Notes under the pieces: generated by a model
Database searches by the model: none
Told to the model about the DNA's origin: nothing
The model's input: the letters and a program-made list of their open reading frames with translations, nothing else
Part shown: positions 45,179-58,559 of the stretch, in pieces
Numbering within the stretch: position 1 is the stretch's first letter
Layout: each line of letters begins with the position of its first letter
Program-made: the position numbers and the translations under genes
DNA from: Dryas octopetala
Lineage: Eukaryota; Streptophyta; Magnoliopsida; Rosales; Rosaceae
DNA: 64,000 bases
Assembly: GCA_963921425.1 (NCBI GenBank)
Contig: OY992835.1
Span: 9,238,001-9,302,000 of the forward strand
Reading direction: 5' to 3'

Positions 45179-46362
45179 CAATGCTTCTATGGGGAATAAA
45201 TCAACACTAACTGCCTAAAGAATCCTTCTCTCATAAGAAAAACTTGATCAACGTAGAGATATTAATCAACTGGGCCCCACGGTGTAATTGCCTTCTCGTG
45301 ATGACACACACTCGGACCATCTGATCTACAATATGCATCAAGCCATCCACCAAAATTAATCCCAAACTAATTGCATGGTCCCGGTTTTCTCTTTTATTGT
45401 CTACAACCGGGACCATGCATGGCATGATTTCTCTTTTTTTTTTTTCCTCTTTGATCAGATAGAATCATAGAATTAGCCTTAGGACCTTCTATTCCGCTGC
45501 ATAGTAATTAAAGCAATAAAACCAGATTATTATAAAAATAAATTAATTGTAATAATGCTAGTAATTACTTCAATCTCTAAATATTTAATGATAATAAGAC
45601 TAATAAACAGCGTCCATTAAATTCAAGTACAGAAAATATATAATAAAGGATAAGTTTTTGAGCTATTATCATCTCCCATTACATGCTCTTATTAATTGGA
45701 TAGCACATTGGCGGAGTCTTCAGTTTGGTGCAGTTTAATTTATTTCAGATCCAGCTTTGTTGCATTGGAGGTGCTTCCTACGTGTTGTTTTTTTTTTTTT
45801 TTTTTATTTACTTAAGAATCTATGGACCTCCGACGGATGTATTGAAAAGAATAGTAAAGTCGTTTAACATGCAATCATAATTTAGTGCACAAATTAAATG
45901 CATTAATCATTTATTGGGCAATTGTTATCCACTTTCTTCAATTTACATCGACATTCTTTTTTATTATTTTCGTTCGGTCATCACGTACTATTTATTTTTT
46001 AAATTATTCTTTAAAAATTATTTTTACAAAAAATTAATTAAGTCGGTGGGCCTATATAATTTTCTTAATAAAATATGTGGAGCTAAAAACTAAAATAATC
46101 GACTTTCAACGAGGTTTAGCCACGTACAAGATTTGGTACGTACTGCTCCACGATAACATGGAGGAGAACACAGCTGTATAGTCTGTATATATTATTCTGT
46201 TTTAATTTGCTCTGGCTGCTCTGACTAGCTAATATTTTGTCTCTACGTACAGTCCATTAATGTCACTATATATTCATCATAATATACATCGATCTCTTCC
46301 ACATTTTGGGTATGCAATTACTTGAAGTAGCTAGAGCATAGCTAGACTGGTGATAGATATCA

Positions 46363-49300
46363 ATGGAAGAGGCACTACTGGTGAAGAGGGAGGAAGGGAG
46401 GGTAGTTTCGGGGTTTCCATGGGGAAGCGGTGCATTTGTGGAGGAAGTAAAGAAGCTGACCACCATGGCAGCTCCGATGGTGGTGGTCACTGTGTGTCAG
46501 TCCCTGCTGCAGGTTATAGCGATGATGATGGCGGGACATCTCGGCAAACTCTCCCTTTCCAGTGTCGCCATCGCCACCTCCTTCTCCAATGTCACTGGCT
46601 TCAGTCTCCTTGTAACATATATTCTTATTCATTTCATATTAATTACTACTACTTTAATTTCTCCCTGCTATATATTTTGTTCATGATACAGTTTTGTTGT
46701 GCTTAATTGTTTTCTTCAATGAGTAATGTATATCAAGCTTAACATCTAATCTCAATCAATATATTATAGTTTAAATAAACTCATCTACATGCACTAGATC
46801 ACAGCAGGGTATATAAGTGACTTATTAATGATCTGAAATATATGATGCAGTTTGGCATGGCAGGAGGATTGGAAACTTTATGTGGGCAAGCAAATGGAGC
46901 AAAGCAATATCAACAGCTTGGAACTTATACATACTGTGCAATAATTTGTCTCACTTTGGTTTGTGTACCAGTTTCTCTCCTCTGGATATTCATGGACAAA
47001 CTGCTAATATTGTTGGGCCAAGACCCTTCAATCTCACAAGAAGCTGGTAGATATGCAATTTGGCTCATCCCTGCACTATTTGCCTATGCTGTTCTTCAAT
47101 CTTTGGTCCGCTTCTTCTTGTCTCAGGGTATGATTTTTCCAATGCTCTTGAGCACATCTTCCACTCTGCTTCTACATGTACTTGTTTGTTGGGCTCTGGT
47201 ATTTAAGTTTGAATTGGGGATTATTGGAGCGGCAGTATCAATAGGTTTATCATATTCGTTGAATACGATCTTCCTTCTGCTTTACATCAAGTATTCTTCA
47301 GCCTGTCAGAAAACCCATGTCCACTTCTCAACTGATGTTTTGTTGAGCATTAAGGAGTTTTTTCGCTTTGGTGTCCCCTCTGCTATAATGGTTTGGTAGG
47401 TACTTAATTAATTTCTTCTTTTTTCCTTATAGAAAATAATATTCAATACTTCATCTTCTTTACAAAACTCATTTATGTTCACTGCCTCCTTCTTTACTGT
47501 TGGAGCTTGTTGATTAATTACTGACATTTTCTTTTACATGTAATTATATTTAATCATAGTCTTGAATGGTGGTCATTTGAGTTGCTAATTCTGCTCTCTG
47601 GGCTTCTACCAAATTCAAAGCTTGAAACTTCTCTACTTTCTATTTGGTATGCACACTTTATCTAGCTTCTATTAATTTCATAGTCTATGCTTTATGAGTC
47701 AAGTGCAATCAGCTCCTAACCTTTGTGAGCAGCCTCACAACAACATCATTGCACTTCCAATTACCATCTGGTGTTGGTGCTGCTGCAAGGTAATTAATCT
47801 CTCTCCTGACGAATATATGAACTCCATTTGAGTGCCAAATTAAAGACCCCTAATACTCTGTTTTGATCCATGTACTACTGCATTTGATCACATTTTGCAG
47901 CAATCGAATTTCAAATGAATTAGGAGCTGGCAATCCACATGCAGCTCGAGCAGTTGTTTGGGCCGTGATGTTTCTTGCTATTATTGAAGCTGTCATTGTG
48001 AGCACAATTCTCTTGTCTTGTCATTCTGTGTTGGGATATGTTTACAGTGACGATAAGGAAGTTGTCGATTATGTCAAACGAGTGTCTCCACTACTTTCTC
48101 TCTCGGTTATCGCAGACAGCTTACAAGGAGTACTTTCTGGTTAGTTTAATTCTTAACTTTTCATCATCATTCATCACTATTGTTATAGTTTTTGTTGTAG
48201 TTTGAGAATTAAACCCAATTCCAACCGTCCTCACAATTAATAAACCGATCAAAGAAAATTAAGAAATAAATCGGGCCAATGAAATAGATAAAAGAAATCA
48301 CACAAGAACACCAAATTTTTTACACATAACGTGAATCAAGCAACTTTAATTGGTCCCTCCTTAATTTGCACTACCAATACCTATGTGTAACTGCATCGTC
48401 TAACCAATTACTAGTTAACACTAAAGATGGACCTCGATTTGACCCCATTCCTCAGTAGGATTTCCTTTCTCACTATTGTCTGAACCTTGGAAACATGCCA
48501 CATTTGTCTTGCTATGTCCACAAATGAGACCTTCCTTAGATACCTATTTTTCAATGCATTCTATTTCCAACCAACCATCAAGGTCTAAGTTCCTATCAAA
48601 TTATATAAGCCACGACACTTCTCTCCCTTCATTAGGACCATGCATCCATGAGTAATCTTCATGACTTCATCTCGTGTCAAAACCCTGTAGCCCTTGAATG
48701 TACGCTTCTTTATCTTGCCTCTGGGAAGAAACAATTATGGATTCGCGGTTGGGTGCATGCATGTACTTTATTGGAAAAATTATTGGATATAATCGATTTA
48801 TCTTAAATGACACGTAAGTGGACCCACTTGAGGTTTGACCTAAATCTATCCAAATATTTACTGGATAAAGACGATATTTCTCATCACAATAAACATCGAT
48901 CCTTTAGACTGCAATTAATGCATATCATGCTAAAATTTACACCCTAGCCAACTATATATTTGATTCGCATTAGTGTATCAGATCCATCGCCTAGATGTCG
49001 AAGTTAAGGTTGTTCATTGAATTTGCTTTCTAACAATAAACACCTGTCATTTTGTTTGGACCAGGAGTTGCTAGAGGATGTGGGTGGCAACATATTGGAG
49101 CCTATGTCAATCTTGGTGCATATTATTTAGTTGGAATTCCCATGGCCCTTGGGTTGGGTTTTCTTCTCCATATGAGGGGAATGGGCCTTTGGATCGGACT
49201 ACTCATAGGCTCTTTTGTACAGGCACTATCCCTTGCTTTGGTTACGTCCTTCACAAATTGGCAAAAAGAGGTTCGTAATAAAATGATTTCCCCTTCGTTA

Positions 49301-50056
49301 AGGGATTTATATACTTTGCTTATATTTGTTTGTATTGATCTTGTGTTTATGTCTGAAATGACATAATTTTTTAATATATAATTATATGTTTAACATTTGC
49401 CAATATAAAACTTGAAAACTAATCTTCAAACCAAAAAACCAAAAAACTTAACTCTTAAATCCTAATTAACGATATTGCTTTGCGCCTTTGCATATAAGCG
49501 CAAATCCAAATTGATCATTGTTTGCGACATAAGTACAGCTGCACAATATGAGTAGAGGATCCCTATTCCCGCCTTTATAAATATTAAAGTTGTAACTGCC
49601 CTATTTTTATGCTTATTAAATTATCATTGACAACAATAAATTTGAATTAGAAAATCGAGGTGTCCCCTATCCAACAAACTTTGAGTAATAAAACTCATCT
49701 CTCATAAAATAAATCTCAAAGTACATAGTTTGGTATTTATATGAGGGAGCTTTCTAAGCCCCAGCTCAGTAAGTACAAAAATACAATAATGACCCTTAAA
49801 GAAATACAAACAGCACAGCTACATTCTGTTACATAGTTAGCCTATTCCAATATTCTGTTACATAATGTGCTGATCGGCTAAAACGTTGAAATTCTGAATG
49901 TGGTATTGTGGTGTTAAAATAAACGTTTTTCTGTTGTACTGTAAAGAGCTTAAAAAACTAAACTGTTTTTTTTTTTTTTTGTGTAATTTGGTGCAGGCAA
50001 CCAAGGCAAGGGAGAGGATATTTAAAGATTCATCTGCTGAGAAAGTTTTAGCATAA
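46363..50056 (+). CDS. MATE/DETOXIFICATION family transporter (7 exons, 480 aa)
   Basis: Second intact MATE carrier, opposite strand to the first. Exons: 46363-46611, 46851-47395, 47560-47646, 47733-47789, 47901-48139, 49065-49270, 49997-50056. They total 1443 nt (480 residues plus stop), with GT-AG junctions. Exons 2 to 6 are exactly as long as in the gene at 18422-22588 (545, 87, 57, 239 and 206 nt), so the two are paralogues. Landmarks: '[22 protein letters not shown]', '[20 protein letters not shown]', '[20 protein letters not shown]', '[19 protein letters not shown]', '[20 protein letters not shown]', and last exon '[19 protein letters not shown]'. About twelve membrane helices are expected. 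Role: export of small organic compounds; substrate not inferable. Arg replaces the more usual Thr-Arg at the exon 4-5 join (SNRIS versus STRVS), a small difference. Confidence 0.92.
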
Positions 50057-50379
50057 ATGTACCCAAGAATTGTTTCTTAGAAGAAAGTTGATATAATGTG
50101 CACAAGGTTTTTTTTCGATATGCGGAACTGCGGAAGGGGTTTTTTTTTGGGCCAAAGAAGGGGTTTTTAAATTTAGTAAACTATTCATAACCCAGTATTT
50201 AGAATTAGATTATTTCAAAACCCCCACACTTAATAAAACTAATTCAAAACCCCCTATTAATTATTTAAACTCTCCCAAAACCCCCTAGTCAACTAACACC
50301 CAACTAGGTTTGACCTCTTTTATTTTAATTTTCCGATTTTAGCCCTAGGGTCACTTGTTCTAATTCATTTCTCACACTG

Positions 50380-50412
<33 letters not shown>

Positions 50413-50676
50413 GGCTGCCATCGGCGCGTTCTCCGTCGTTCGGCGAAACCGGTCCCATCCTTCTTGCCTCACCTCTTTCTTCCTTTGGCTTCACTCCACT
50501 CGCCGTAAAAGCCAACAAAGATGGTGGATCGAGCCTAGGCAGAACGAGCTCCCTCGCCGGCGATTCATCGATTCCGGCGACGATGAGGTGCCAGGCCGCC
50601 ATGGATGGCTTCCTCTCATCTTACGTCGCCTTCACTGACACCGAGAGGTTGATCGAAGATGCTGCTAAGAACTTGG

Positions 50677-50722
<46 letters not shown>

Positions 50723-51557
50723 CACCAATGTTGGTGGGCCGCCAACGAGGTGGCTAGTGGGAGGAAGGGAGTGGTGGGGGTGGGGGTGGAGGGAGGAAAA
50801 GGGATTTTCAATTTTTTTTTTTTACTTCTTTAAGGATAAAAGTAAAATATTTGGAGAAATTTTTTTGTGGGTATAGAAATAAAAGATTGTGATCTTTATA
50901 GAATTCCAAATAAATAAAGGTTCCAACAAAAAAAAACACACACCCAAAAACAACTACAACTTTGTATATTACCTTATTAAATTATAGAAGTGTACACTCA
51001 AACCAAAAAATGGAGGGCAGTAGAACATGAACTATATAGTATGGGTCCATATTTTATATATGTCTGCCTTTAATGTAAAGCATAGTTAGTAAATTCGCAT
51101 ATAATACACGTATTATATGCGTGTGTACATATTTTTGAAAAAACTTTCGTATTTTGGTATTTTTCAAAAGATATGAAAAAAAAAATGTGTATTTTTCAAT
51201 TCAAACATATAATACACATATTTTTTAATTATACACATATCAATCCCGTATTAAACACGTATTGTTCTCGTATTATCACATATTATTCTGTATTTTTTAC
51301 ATATTATTTGCATTTTTTTGAAAAAAATGAAAAAATTTCAATTTCAATTTTTTTAAAAATATATATATTTTGAATTTTCACTGTACTTTTAAAGCAAATA
51401 TTTCGAATAATAAACATACATATTTTATACGTATTTTGTCGTCCGTACGTATATTACTAATTATGATGTAAAGTAAATAAAATACTTGAACCTTAATTTT
51501 CTGGGAAATACTTGGGTCTCCTGTGTTTTTTTTTTGACATAGGGTCTCGAGGGTTTA
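50057..51557. other. Spacer with (CT)n and (GA)n tracts and an HSP70 scrap
   Basis: After the MATE 3' UTR comes a block rich in 'aaaccccc' phrases (50200-50300), a (ct)n tract (about 50381-50410), the HSP70-like fragment, a (ga)n tract (50679-50718), then AT-rich sequence with 'acacgtatta'-like repeats (51080-51460). The ORFs at 50372-50602 and 50583-50876 depend on these tracts and are not credible genes. Confidence 0.5.
50616..50678 (+). pseudogene. Short HSP70-derived fragment
   Basis: The frame reads [20 protein letters not shown] and one more residue, nearly identical to the conserved N-terminal HSP70 block '[20 protein letters not shown]'. Sequence on either side is unrelated to HSP70 and the piece ends in a (ga)n tract. 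It looks like a captured or deleted scrap, not a gene. Confidence 0.6.
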
Positions 51558-52607
51558 TAGTGTGTTTGGATAAAGTAATTTTAATTTTTACAGAAATTCA
51601 TAAATGATGGAATTTAAAACTCCGTCATTTAAATTTCTATAAATTGCATTTTCTATTGTTTGGATATATATATAGAATTTTGTAAATGATAATTACAAAT
51701 TTTAATTAATCTAGCCCCACTGACTACCCACCCACGCCACCACCTTCCCCACCTTCTGAGTCTCCAACCACACTCGTCTCTCTCTTTCATTCTCTCTTCT
51801 CTTCTCTCTACATACTCCCCATCTCTTCTTTACATATTAAAATTCCTTCACAAGATTGATTTTTTTTTTTATCCAATTCAAAGAGCCCAGCAACCAAAAA
51901 CAAAAAAAGCATCTCCATTAATTGCATCTTCTTAGAATAAACTTGGAAATCAGGTTGGGATCAGATTGATGGGGATCCCAAATGGCAGACCAAACAAAGA
52001 TTAGCCCAACATATTCCAATCACAATAGTAACTGTTACAAAAAAAAAAAAAAAGAATGGCAAGGCTACTGTTGGAGGGAAGTGAGAGAGAGTTTAGAGAG
52101 AGAAATAAAAGAGAAAATGAAAGGGGAGGAGGTTATGAGGGTGGTTGGAGGGAGGGGAAGGAGGTGGTGTGGTAGGTGGAGATGGGTGGGCAGTGGGCTT
52201 TATGATTTTTTGTTTTTCTAACCTTTTAATTTCTTAATATTATTTGTGGGAAAAAAATTTGTAAATGTGGCAAAATTTAAGTCACAAATGATTATTAGAG
52301 GCCTGAGATCAAAAGTCAGGTATAGTCTAGTAGGAAGAAAACTGGCAAAGAATCCAAGTCTCGATGATGATTGTGGTGGGTGGGTCTTTTTTCTTAAAAT
52401 CTCAAATGTCATGGAATTTAAAAATGACACCCATTTAGGTGGAATTTAAAGCCAGAATTTATGACTTTCAAATTCCATAATATTTCTGCGTAGAATTCTA
52501 AGATTTCCGTATTAATGAGGCCAAACAAAGGAATTAGAGATTTTCATTTCTCAAATTCTGACTTTTAATGAAATATCTAGTTAAATTTATGTATCCAAAC
52601 ACACTGA
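51558..52607. mobile_element. TIR element (about 1.05 kb), 'TAGTGTGTTTGGATA' ends
   Basis: The left end 'tagtgtgtttggata' pairs with the right end 'tatccaaacacactga'. Subterminal blocks 'ttcataaatgatggaattta' (left) and 'aattccataa' (right) also relate to each other. The target-site duplication is unclear. Open frames at 51982-52221 and 52246-52449 show no transposase, so it is non-autonomous. Confidence 0.6.
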
Positions 52608-52864
52608 CCCAATTGTCCTCAGTATCTAGTTGGCCAAATAGAAGGTTGACATGTGTATTTTATAAAACTCTCTAACACCAAACACTGTATTTTAGTTAAT
52701 CACACGTCCAAACATCCATCTTTTCAAAGAGAAAAGAAATAAAATCTCAGTTGCGGCGTTGCCCCTCAACGCCTCCCTCCCTCAGCCGCCTTCACTCTGC
52801 TCTCTCTCTCTCTCTCTCTCTCTCTATTGGTGAACAGAGACACAGTTAAAACTCTGAAAGCAAA

Positions 52865-55800
52865 ATGATAAAGCGGCGATTCTATAAGATGGAGCATGGC
52901 GACAGAGACGGTCCCTCGAATGCATCTTCATCCTCCTCAGACTCTGAAGTAGAACCAGAACCTACACAAGACTCCTCGGAAAATGACGAAGTCGAAGAAC
53001 AACTCAACGACGATGCTCAGTCTTGCTCTACATCCTCTGGTTTGTTCATACCATTATTCAACATACCATCAATTTACTCATTACCCTCTTAATTTTTCTT
53101 TTATTTATATATATTTTTAATTTAATGTAATTTTTTTAAATTTTTATTTATGTGGGCATGTATCAATATTGCCGAATTGGCTTTATTCGTTCTTTTCTTG
53201 GTTTCCAGGATATGAAAGTGAGGATAGCTCAGCAAATGAGGTTCAAATTGACTTGTCAGGTAAGCTTGTTTGAAAGAAAATAAGCATTTTTTTCAGTGGA
53301 GTTTGAGTTATTTGCATAGCTATACAGTTACCATATATATATATGTATTTTTTTTTTTTTTTTTCAAATGGGTTTGGAATTGTTTTTGTTGATCTTAATT
53401 GCTTTCGAAACAACAAGCCTTGTTCCAACTATTTTGGGTTGGCTGCATGAATTATGATCCTCTTAAGTAAGTTACACACTGCCATATGGTTCCTAATTAC
53501 CTCTACGGCTCTACCCATGTCAATTTTGGCCTTCATCTTCTTTTAGCACTACCCTCTTCTGAAACAAAGATGAAAAAGAAAACAATAGTAAAAAATAGGA
53601 GAACCAGAAGAGGCTAGACTTTTGTATCCTGCTGTGTTCTCATTTTAGATGCCAATTTTACTGTTGCATTACATGATGTATTGTTAAGCATGAAAAACAT
53701 GTGACCCTTGGTTGGGAAAGGCATAAAGTTGATCTGGAACCATTTGTTCCAATCACATAACACTCAACATCTTGTTATGCCTTTTTGCATTGCTTAAAAG
53801 ATTTGATGGTGACAACATACTTATGGGAACTCTACTACTTTCAAGAGGCTTCTTGAAATGTTAGAGGGGGGATTGCATGGAGCAATCCGCTCCCCTTTCT
53901 ATTATCTTATATGGTAATTGACATGCGTAGGCTCCTGGGGTTTTTGGAAGAGGTTCTCATGGAGTTTAGAGGCGCAATTGGGTGATTGGTTCTGTGCATT
54001 TGGTATTATGTGCAATTTCACTTTAGTGGAATTCATCTCGCTTGAGCAAGGTTGAGCAGACAGAGAAAGATTTGGAGTTGATCAAGCGAATTGTTTGGTA
54101 GCTTTTAGCGCAGGGTGTTTTTGGTTTTTTTTTACCCTAGTTTTGTAACCATAGTCCTATTACTATACATAGGGATATTAGGGATTGGGTTTTATTGTGT
54201 GAACGTGTCTAGAAAAGTGCCTCTAGAGAGTTCTTGAGTGCTTGGGCGTATTTGATGTTCTCTTTTAAGAACATTGGGAGGTAAGAAAGATTATCTTCGA
54301 GTGTGAGCAAAAACCTGTTCGTTCTTGCTTGTAATCTTTTTCTGCTTTTTCTTTAATTAGTTGATTGGAATTGTCATAGCATAAGGACATAGCCCTCTCA
54401 GTGGGGTGACATTAAACACTATTGTTTTGTGCGTCTGTGTTTATTGGATCTTAGGAATTAGGAGGGGTTTAAGCTAATGAAATCCCTAACATTATTTTCC
54501 TGTTAGCAGTCCTTATGATATAGTGCATGGAAGGCTATACTATTTGGAAGAAAGAAATTCCTAGGCGATTGTAGGAGAGATTATCCTATATTTTCTGCTC
54601 TATTTTTACATGATGTTTGGTGTGGGGATACCTTGACAATTGTCTTCCCTTATTCTGTTGCTGTAAGTGCAGATAAGAGAATAATGGTTTCGTTTGAACT
54701 TTGATGAGCAGTAAGGCTTTTTCTTTTTCTTTTTTTTCTTTTGAGAGGAAGAGCAGTAAAATTGTATACACTTTTATTTTCTTCTAAGTTGTATGATAAA
54801 CTGATATATTGTTGATTGAGATTATAGTTTTTGTGCCCAGCTTGGGATCTGATTAGTGGAACATGCTTGCTGAAGCTATAGGTGTGAAAATGTGCTACCT
54901 CATCGGTCTCTTATTCTCCTCCTTTTGTTACTAAAGCCTGTCCTTAAAATAACAGAAAGGAGTCAAGGGACTTGTTTTGAGCAAGTTGATGAATCTATAT
55001 ACCATTATGGTAGCATGGGGAATTCACAGTTTTGGAAGAAGTCCTAAGCTATATATCTTATGTGGCAGTATAAGTTCAGATTTTTCATAGAAGTTTGAAG
55101 TTTGTGGAGAAAGATTAGTTCAGATGAATACAACTTAATGAGGATTCTGGGATCAAATTCTTACTTAACTCAAACAAATATTGTCTTCAGGAAGCTACCA
55201 AAAGGTTGTACCTTCCTTCTCAGGATAAATTAGGGATTAAATCTAATGTTGCAGATAACTAAAACTTACAGAGAGTTGTGGGATGAAATTCTTACACAAC
55301 TATTGTCTTCAGGAAGCTATCTATAAAACGTTGCACCTTCTTTTTCAGAATAATTTTGGGATTAATTATAATGGAGCAAATCTAATTATAACCATTTGTC
55401 CAAATATTATAATAAGTTCAAAGCTAAAGACGACAGTAGCATTAGAAACAGGAAAATAGAAAGGAAGTGCTCTCTCATTGGAAATGGAATGGTTGATGGT
55501 AGAGCCTGAGGTTATGTTATTACTTCCCATAATTGGATATGTTATTAAATATCTTAAAAGTGAAAAAAAAATAATAATAAAAAATACTTCCTCATAATGG
55601 ATGTTCTTTTTGATAGTGATTACGATGGTCATGACTCAGAACCATGGATCTAAATGGACATCTACCTGATTTTGCTCTTCAATTTGTATGCTAGTCATAC
55701 ACATCATTTGCAGTTCTTGCAATCATGAAACTTTTCTGTTTGCAGTGAATTAGTGATACAAATGTTAAAGTTAGACCATTATAGTTATTAATACATTGGA

Positions 55801-57304
55801 TGGCAGAATGGTATATGATCTGGAGGTTTGAAATTGAAGGTGTTACTGGAATTCTCTAATTTTACATCTGATCATTTGTGGAATTATGGAATCATGCAAG
55901 AAACTGTTATCCTATTGAATGAAACATTTGGAAATTTTTTTTCATAACACAACTTATTTTCATGGATGTATGACACCATACTTGGGAAGAATGCATTCCT
56001 GGATGTATGACACCATTTTTTCATGTCAGGTATGCCAATAAGCGAAGATGATGCTGAAACTGGAAATGAAGGACAAACTCTTATGGACAATTTATTGCCT
56101 GGTAAAAGTGGTTCAGAATTTCTAGAGAAACAATCTACCATCATGGCCGATGAGGAATCATTACCGGTAGATTTCCCAGCCTGTATCGTGAAATGCAAAT
56201 CAGCTTTTAAGTGCAGGATATGCCCTAGAATTGTCTGTTTGAATGAGGAGACTTTGAGGGCTCATCTGAAATCAAAGGTAAGAAGTGCGGCATAGTTATA
56301 TCTCTTTAATAGGAATTAAATTATCATTTCCTGTTTCTTATCTCAAGTGTTTCTTATTAAGATGCAATGCAACTTTTGTCAAAATATATATATAAAAAAA
56401 AAGAAAGAAAAAATGGAAGTTTAATTGTATTGGATTGTTTATTTTCTTTTTCCTTGTTATGTAGATGAGGAATGCTAGCTGTCTTCTCTATTACATTTTT
56501 CCTTCTCCTTCTACCACATGTACACTACTTACACTTTAGTCATTTTTGCTTTGACACATAAATTCCTCTTTTCCTTATTTGCCCTTAATAAATATAACCA
56601 TTTTTACTAGCATTTTAGTTTTTACCTCCAAAAAGAGAACCACATCAACAGAAATGCAACATAGTTATAACTATCTTTATATTTTGTAATTATGTTTTGT
56701 TTAATTAAAATTTTGTTTCTCATAAAAAAAAAAACTACTACTAGTGGTGTATGTAAGCAACATATATGGCTTTATTATGTTCTAGCTGCCAATTAATTGA
56801 AGGAAAAAAGTGCAAGAATTTTTATGTGGAATCAAGGCCTTTCACTTGGCTAATTATATTTTTTTTATTTTTGTAGAGACATGCGCGGTCTGAAAAATTA
56901 TTGGATGACGGTAGGCTGAAGACCATATTGAACAGTCACGGGAAAATTGATGAAGAAGTAGATACTCCTGCTTTCTATGCTCGAATTCTAGCTTCTTCAC
57001 AGGTTGGTCTGCTTTATACTTGGACCCCTCAAAGATCAACCAGAAGTTTGAGGATCACGAGTCCATGTAAGAAACTAACCCATCTCTGCTATTTATTTCA
57101 GGGTTTGCCGAGAAAGAAAAGTAAAACTCAAGATAAGAAGATGCCAAAAAAGAAGGTAAAGACATCATATATCTTAATAATTGCATGTATTTAAGATCTG
57201 AAGGTAAAAGTCCATTAACTAGCGATGCATGTTGCAATATGCAGAGACAGAGATATGATTCTAAGAAATCCAAAGGGAGGCCAGCCAAGAGAGGGCGCAA
57301 ATAG
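52865..57304 (+). CDS. C2H2 zinc-finger nuclear protein of unknown role (6 exons, 237 aa)
   Basis: Exons: 52865-53039, 53209-53259, 56030-56277, 56877-57002, 57102-57155, 57245-57304. They total 714 nt in frame (237 residues plus stop), with GT-AG junctions. The N-terminus is acidic and Ser-rich ('SSSSSDSEVEPEP', 'SSENDEVEE'). One C2H2 finger lies at Cys137, Cys140, His154 and His160, split by intron 3 ('KCRICPRIVCLNEETLRAHL' then 'KSKRHARSEKLL'). The C-terminus is very basic with an AT-hook-like 'KGRPAKRGRK'. This pattern fits a nuclear RNA- or DNA-binding factor, and the finger resembles those of conserved plant proteins without assigned function. Met9 (52889) is an alternative start. A (ct)n tract lies in the 5' leader (about 52800-52826). 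Intron 2 is 2.8 kb and shows no other gene. Confidence 0.85.
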
Positions 57305-57955
57305 AGAACTGAGTGTTACCCGCGAGAGAATACAACTGCAAGAAAGGAAATGAAGAATTTTCTTGCTTGTACTAATGACAGCATCTTTAAGGTTTTCATC
57401 ACTTTTGATTGAAGTGGCTAAATGATCACTTGATAATACTTTTCTTTCCTCTGTTTTGTTCCTGCCAAATTTGGGCTTTAATATGGAATTTTATCCTTTT
57501 ATGAAGCAAAGAATATTTTGGCATCCAAATCCAACTTCCAAGGTTTTTGCTATTTAGAAAATGAAGACAATCAGATTTTGCATTCCTTACAGTTTAGAGA
57601 CTACTAATTCACTACGGCTATGCTATTCTATAGACTAAACATGCATATTTATCTAGTAGAAACAGCAAAAAGATTTTGATCTTACCCGAGAATTGCTATA
57701 GATTCCACCAGGAAAAAAAATGTAAAAATTTTATGTTCCCCAAAAGATGAAGAAAAGAAAGTCGTGAATGGATATTTTATTTTTGTGGAAGGGTGAATTT
57801 GAATTTGAATCTCTTCTAAAAAAATGGAAATATACCACTAAACTAATAATTGGTGGCTAATGAATCATTTAATTAGTCCTAATTGGTAAGAATGTGAATT
57901 TGTTTTTAAGGTAAGAATGCAATAATTAGTTGCTGGTTTACATATTTTTTTTGTT
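57305..57955. other. 3' flank of the zinc-finger gene
   Basis: Probable 3' UTR to about 57500, then AT-rich sequence. No gene or element recognised. Confidence 0.4.
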
Positions 57956-57959
57956 CACA

Positions 57960-58260
57960 TGATCCCCGTTTCAATTTTTTCATCAAGTCCTTATATTTTA
58001 CATTTTATTGCAATCAAATCTAAAATTAAAATTTTATCCAAATTTATCATCAATGCGGGACTGCAATTATACAAATTTATGACCGTTTTGCTCTTAAACT
58101 CGTAAAGGCTAACATTGCACGTGATTTTATATGAAAAATTCTATCTAAAATCTGGACAATTTCAATTTTGCATTTGATTGTAACAAAATCTAAAGCACAA
58201 GGACTTGATTGAAACAAAAAGGACACAATTGAAACAAGTGCCACACTAGAGGAATCAAAA
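57960..58260. mobile_element. Probable foldback MITE (about 300 bp)
   Basis: The left arm 'gtttcaattttttcatcaag' followed by 'tccttatattttacattttattgc' is an imperfect inverted copy of the right arm around 58140-58250 ('gcacaaggacttgattgaaac'). Ends and duplication could not be fixed. No gene. Confidence 0.45.
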
Positions 58261-58559
58261 AGGTCATTTGCCCATTCTTTTGGCTCAGTCCTACTTACAA
58301 TGGTCCAGAATGCAAATATGTCCATCTCTTGTTACCCCCTAAGCCTATCATATTAGTGTGTGGCTTTTATTTTGTTGTGGTTAACAAATGTGCAATTCGC
58401 TCATTAAGTATGAGAAACTTAGAACGTAAAGGAAATGGATGTTTGATAATAGCCACCATAAATATTACAACGCAACTTATGTACCATTTCCTTGAATCTG
58501 TGCATCCACAAGCCACAATATGCAGCTGCGGGTTGTTCAGTTACATCCTTGAATCAGTG

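Larger units (their letters stand above)
42252..46362. other. AT-rich, repeat-filled spacer
   Basis: No gene seen. Contains a phrase repeat 'gggtatagggtata' (43550-43690), a cluster of 'agtcacaact' motifs (43920-44170), a 'tatcgaaattt' array (44826-44925), a (ta)n tract (about 45139-45172) and one strong hairpin (45373-45418). Listed open frames here are AT-rich readings without family resemblance. Confidence 0.5.

Noticed and set aside
50372..50876. Opposed ORFs rich in Arg-Glu repeats
   Set aside because: The Arg-Glu runs are (CT)n/(GA)n tracts; only the 21-residue HSP70 piece is meaningful and it is a fragment.
57055..57300. Minus-strand 81-aa ORF
   Set aside because: Antisense to exons 5-6 of the zinc-finger gene.
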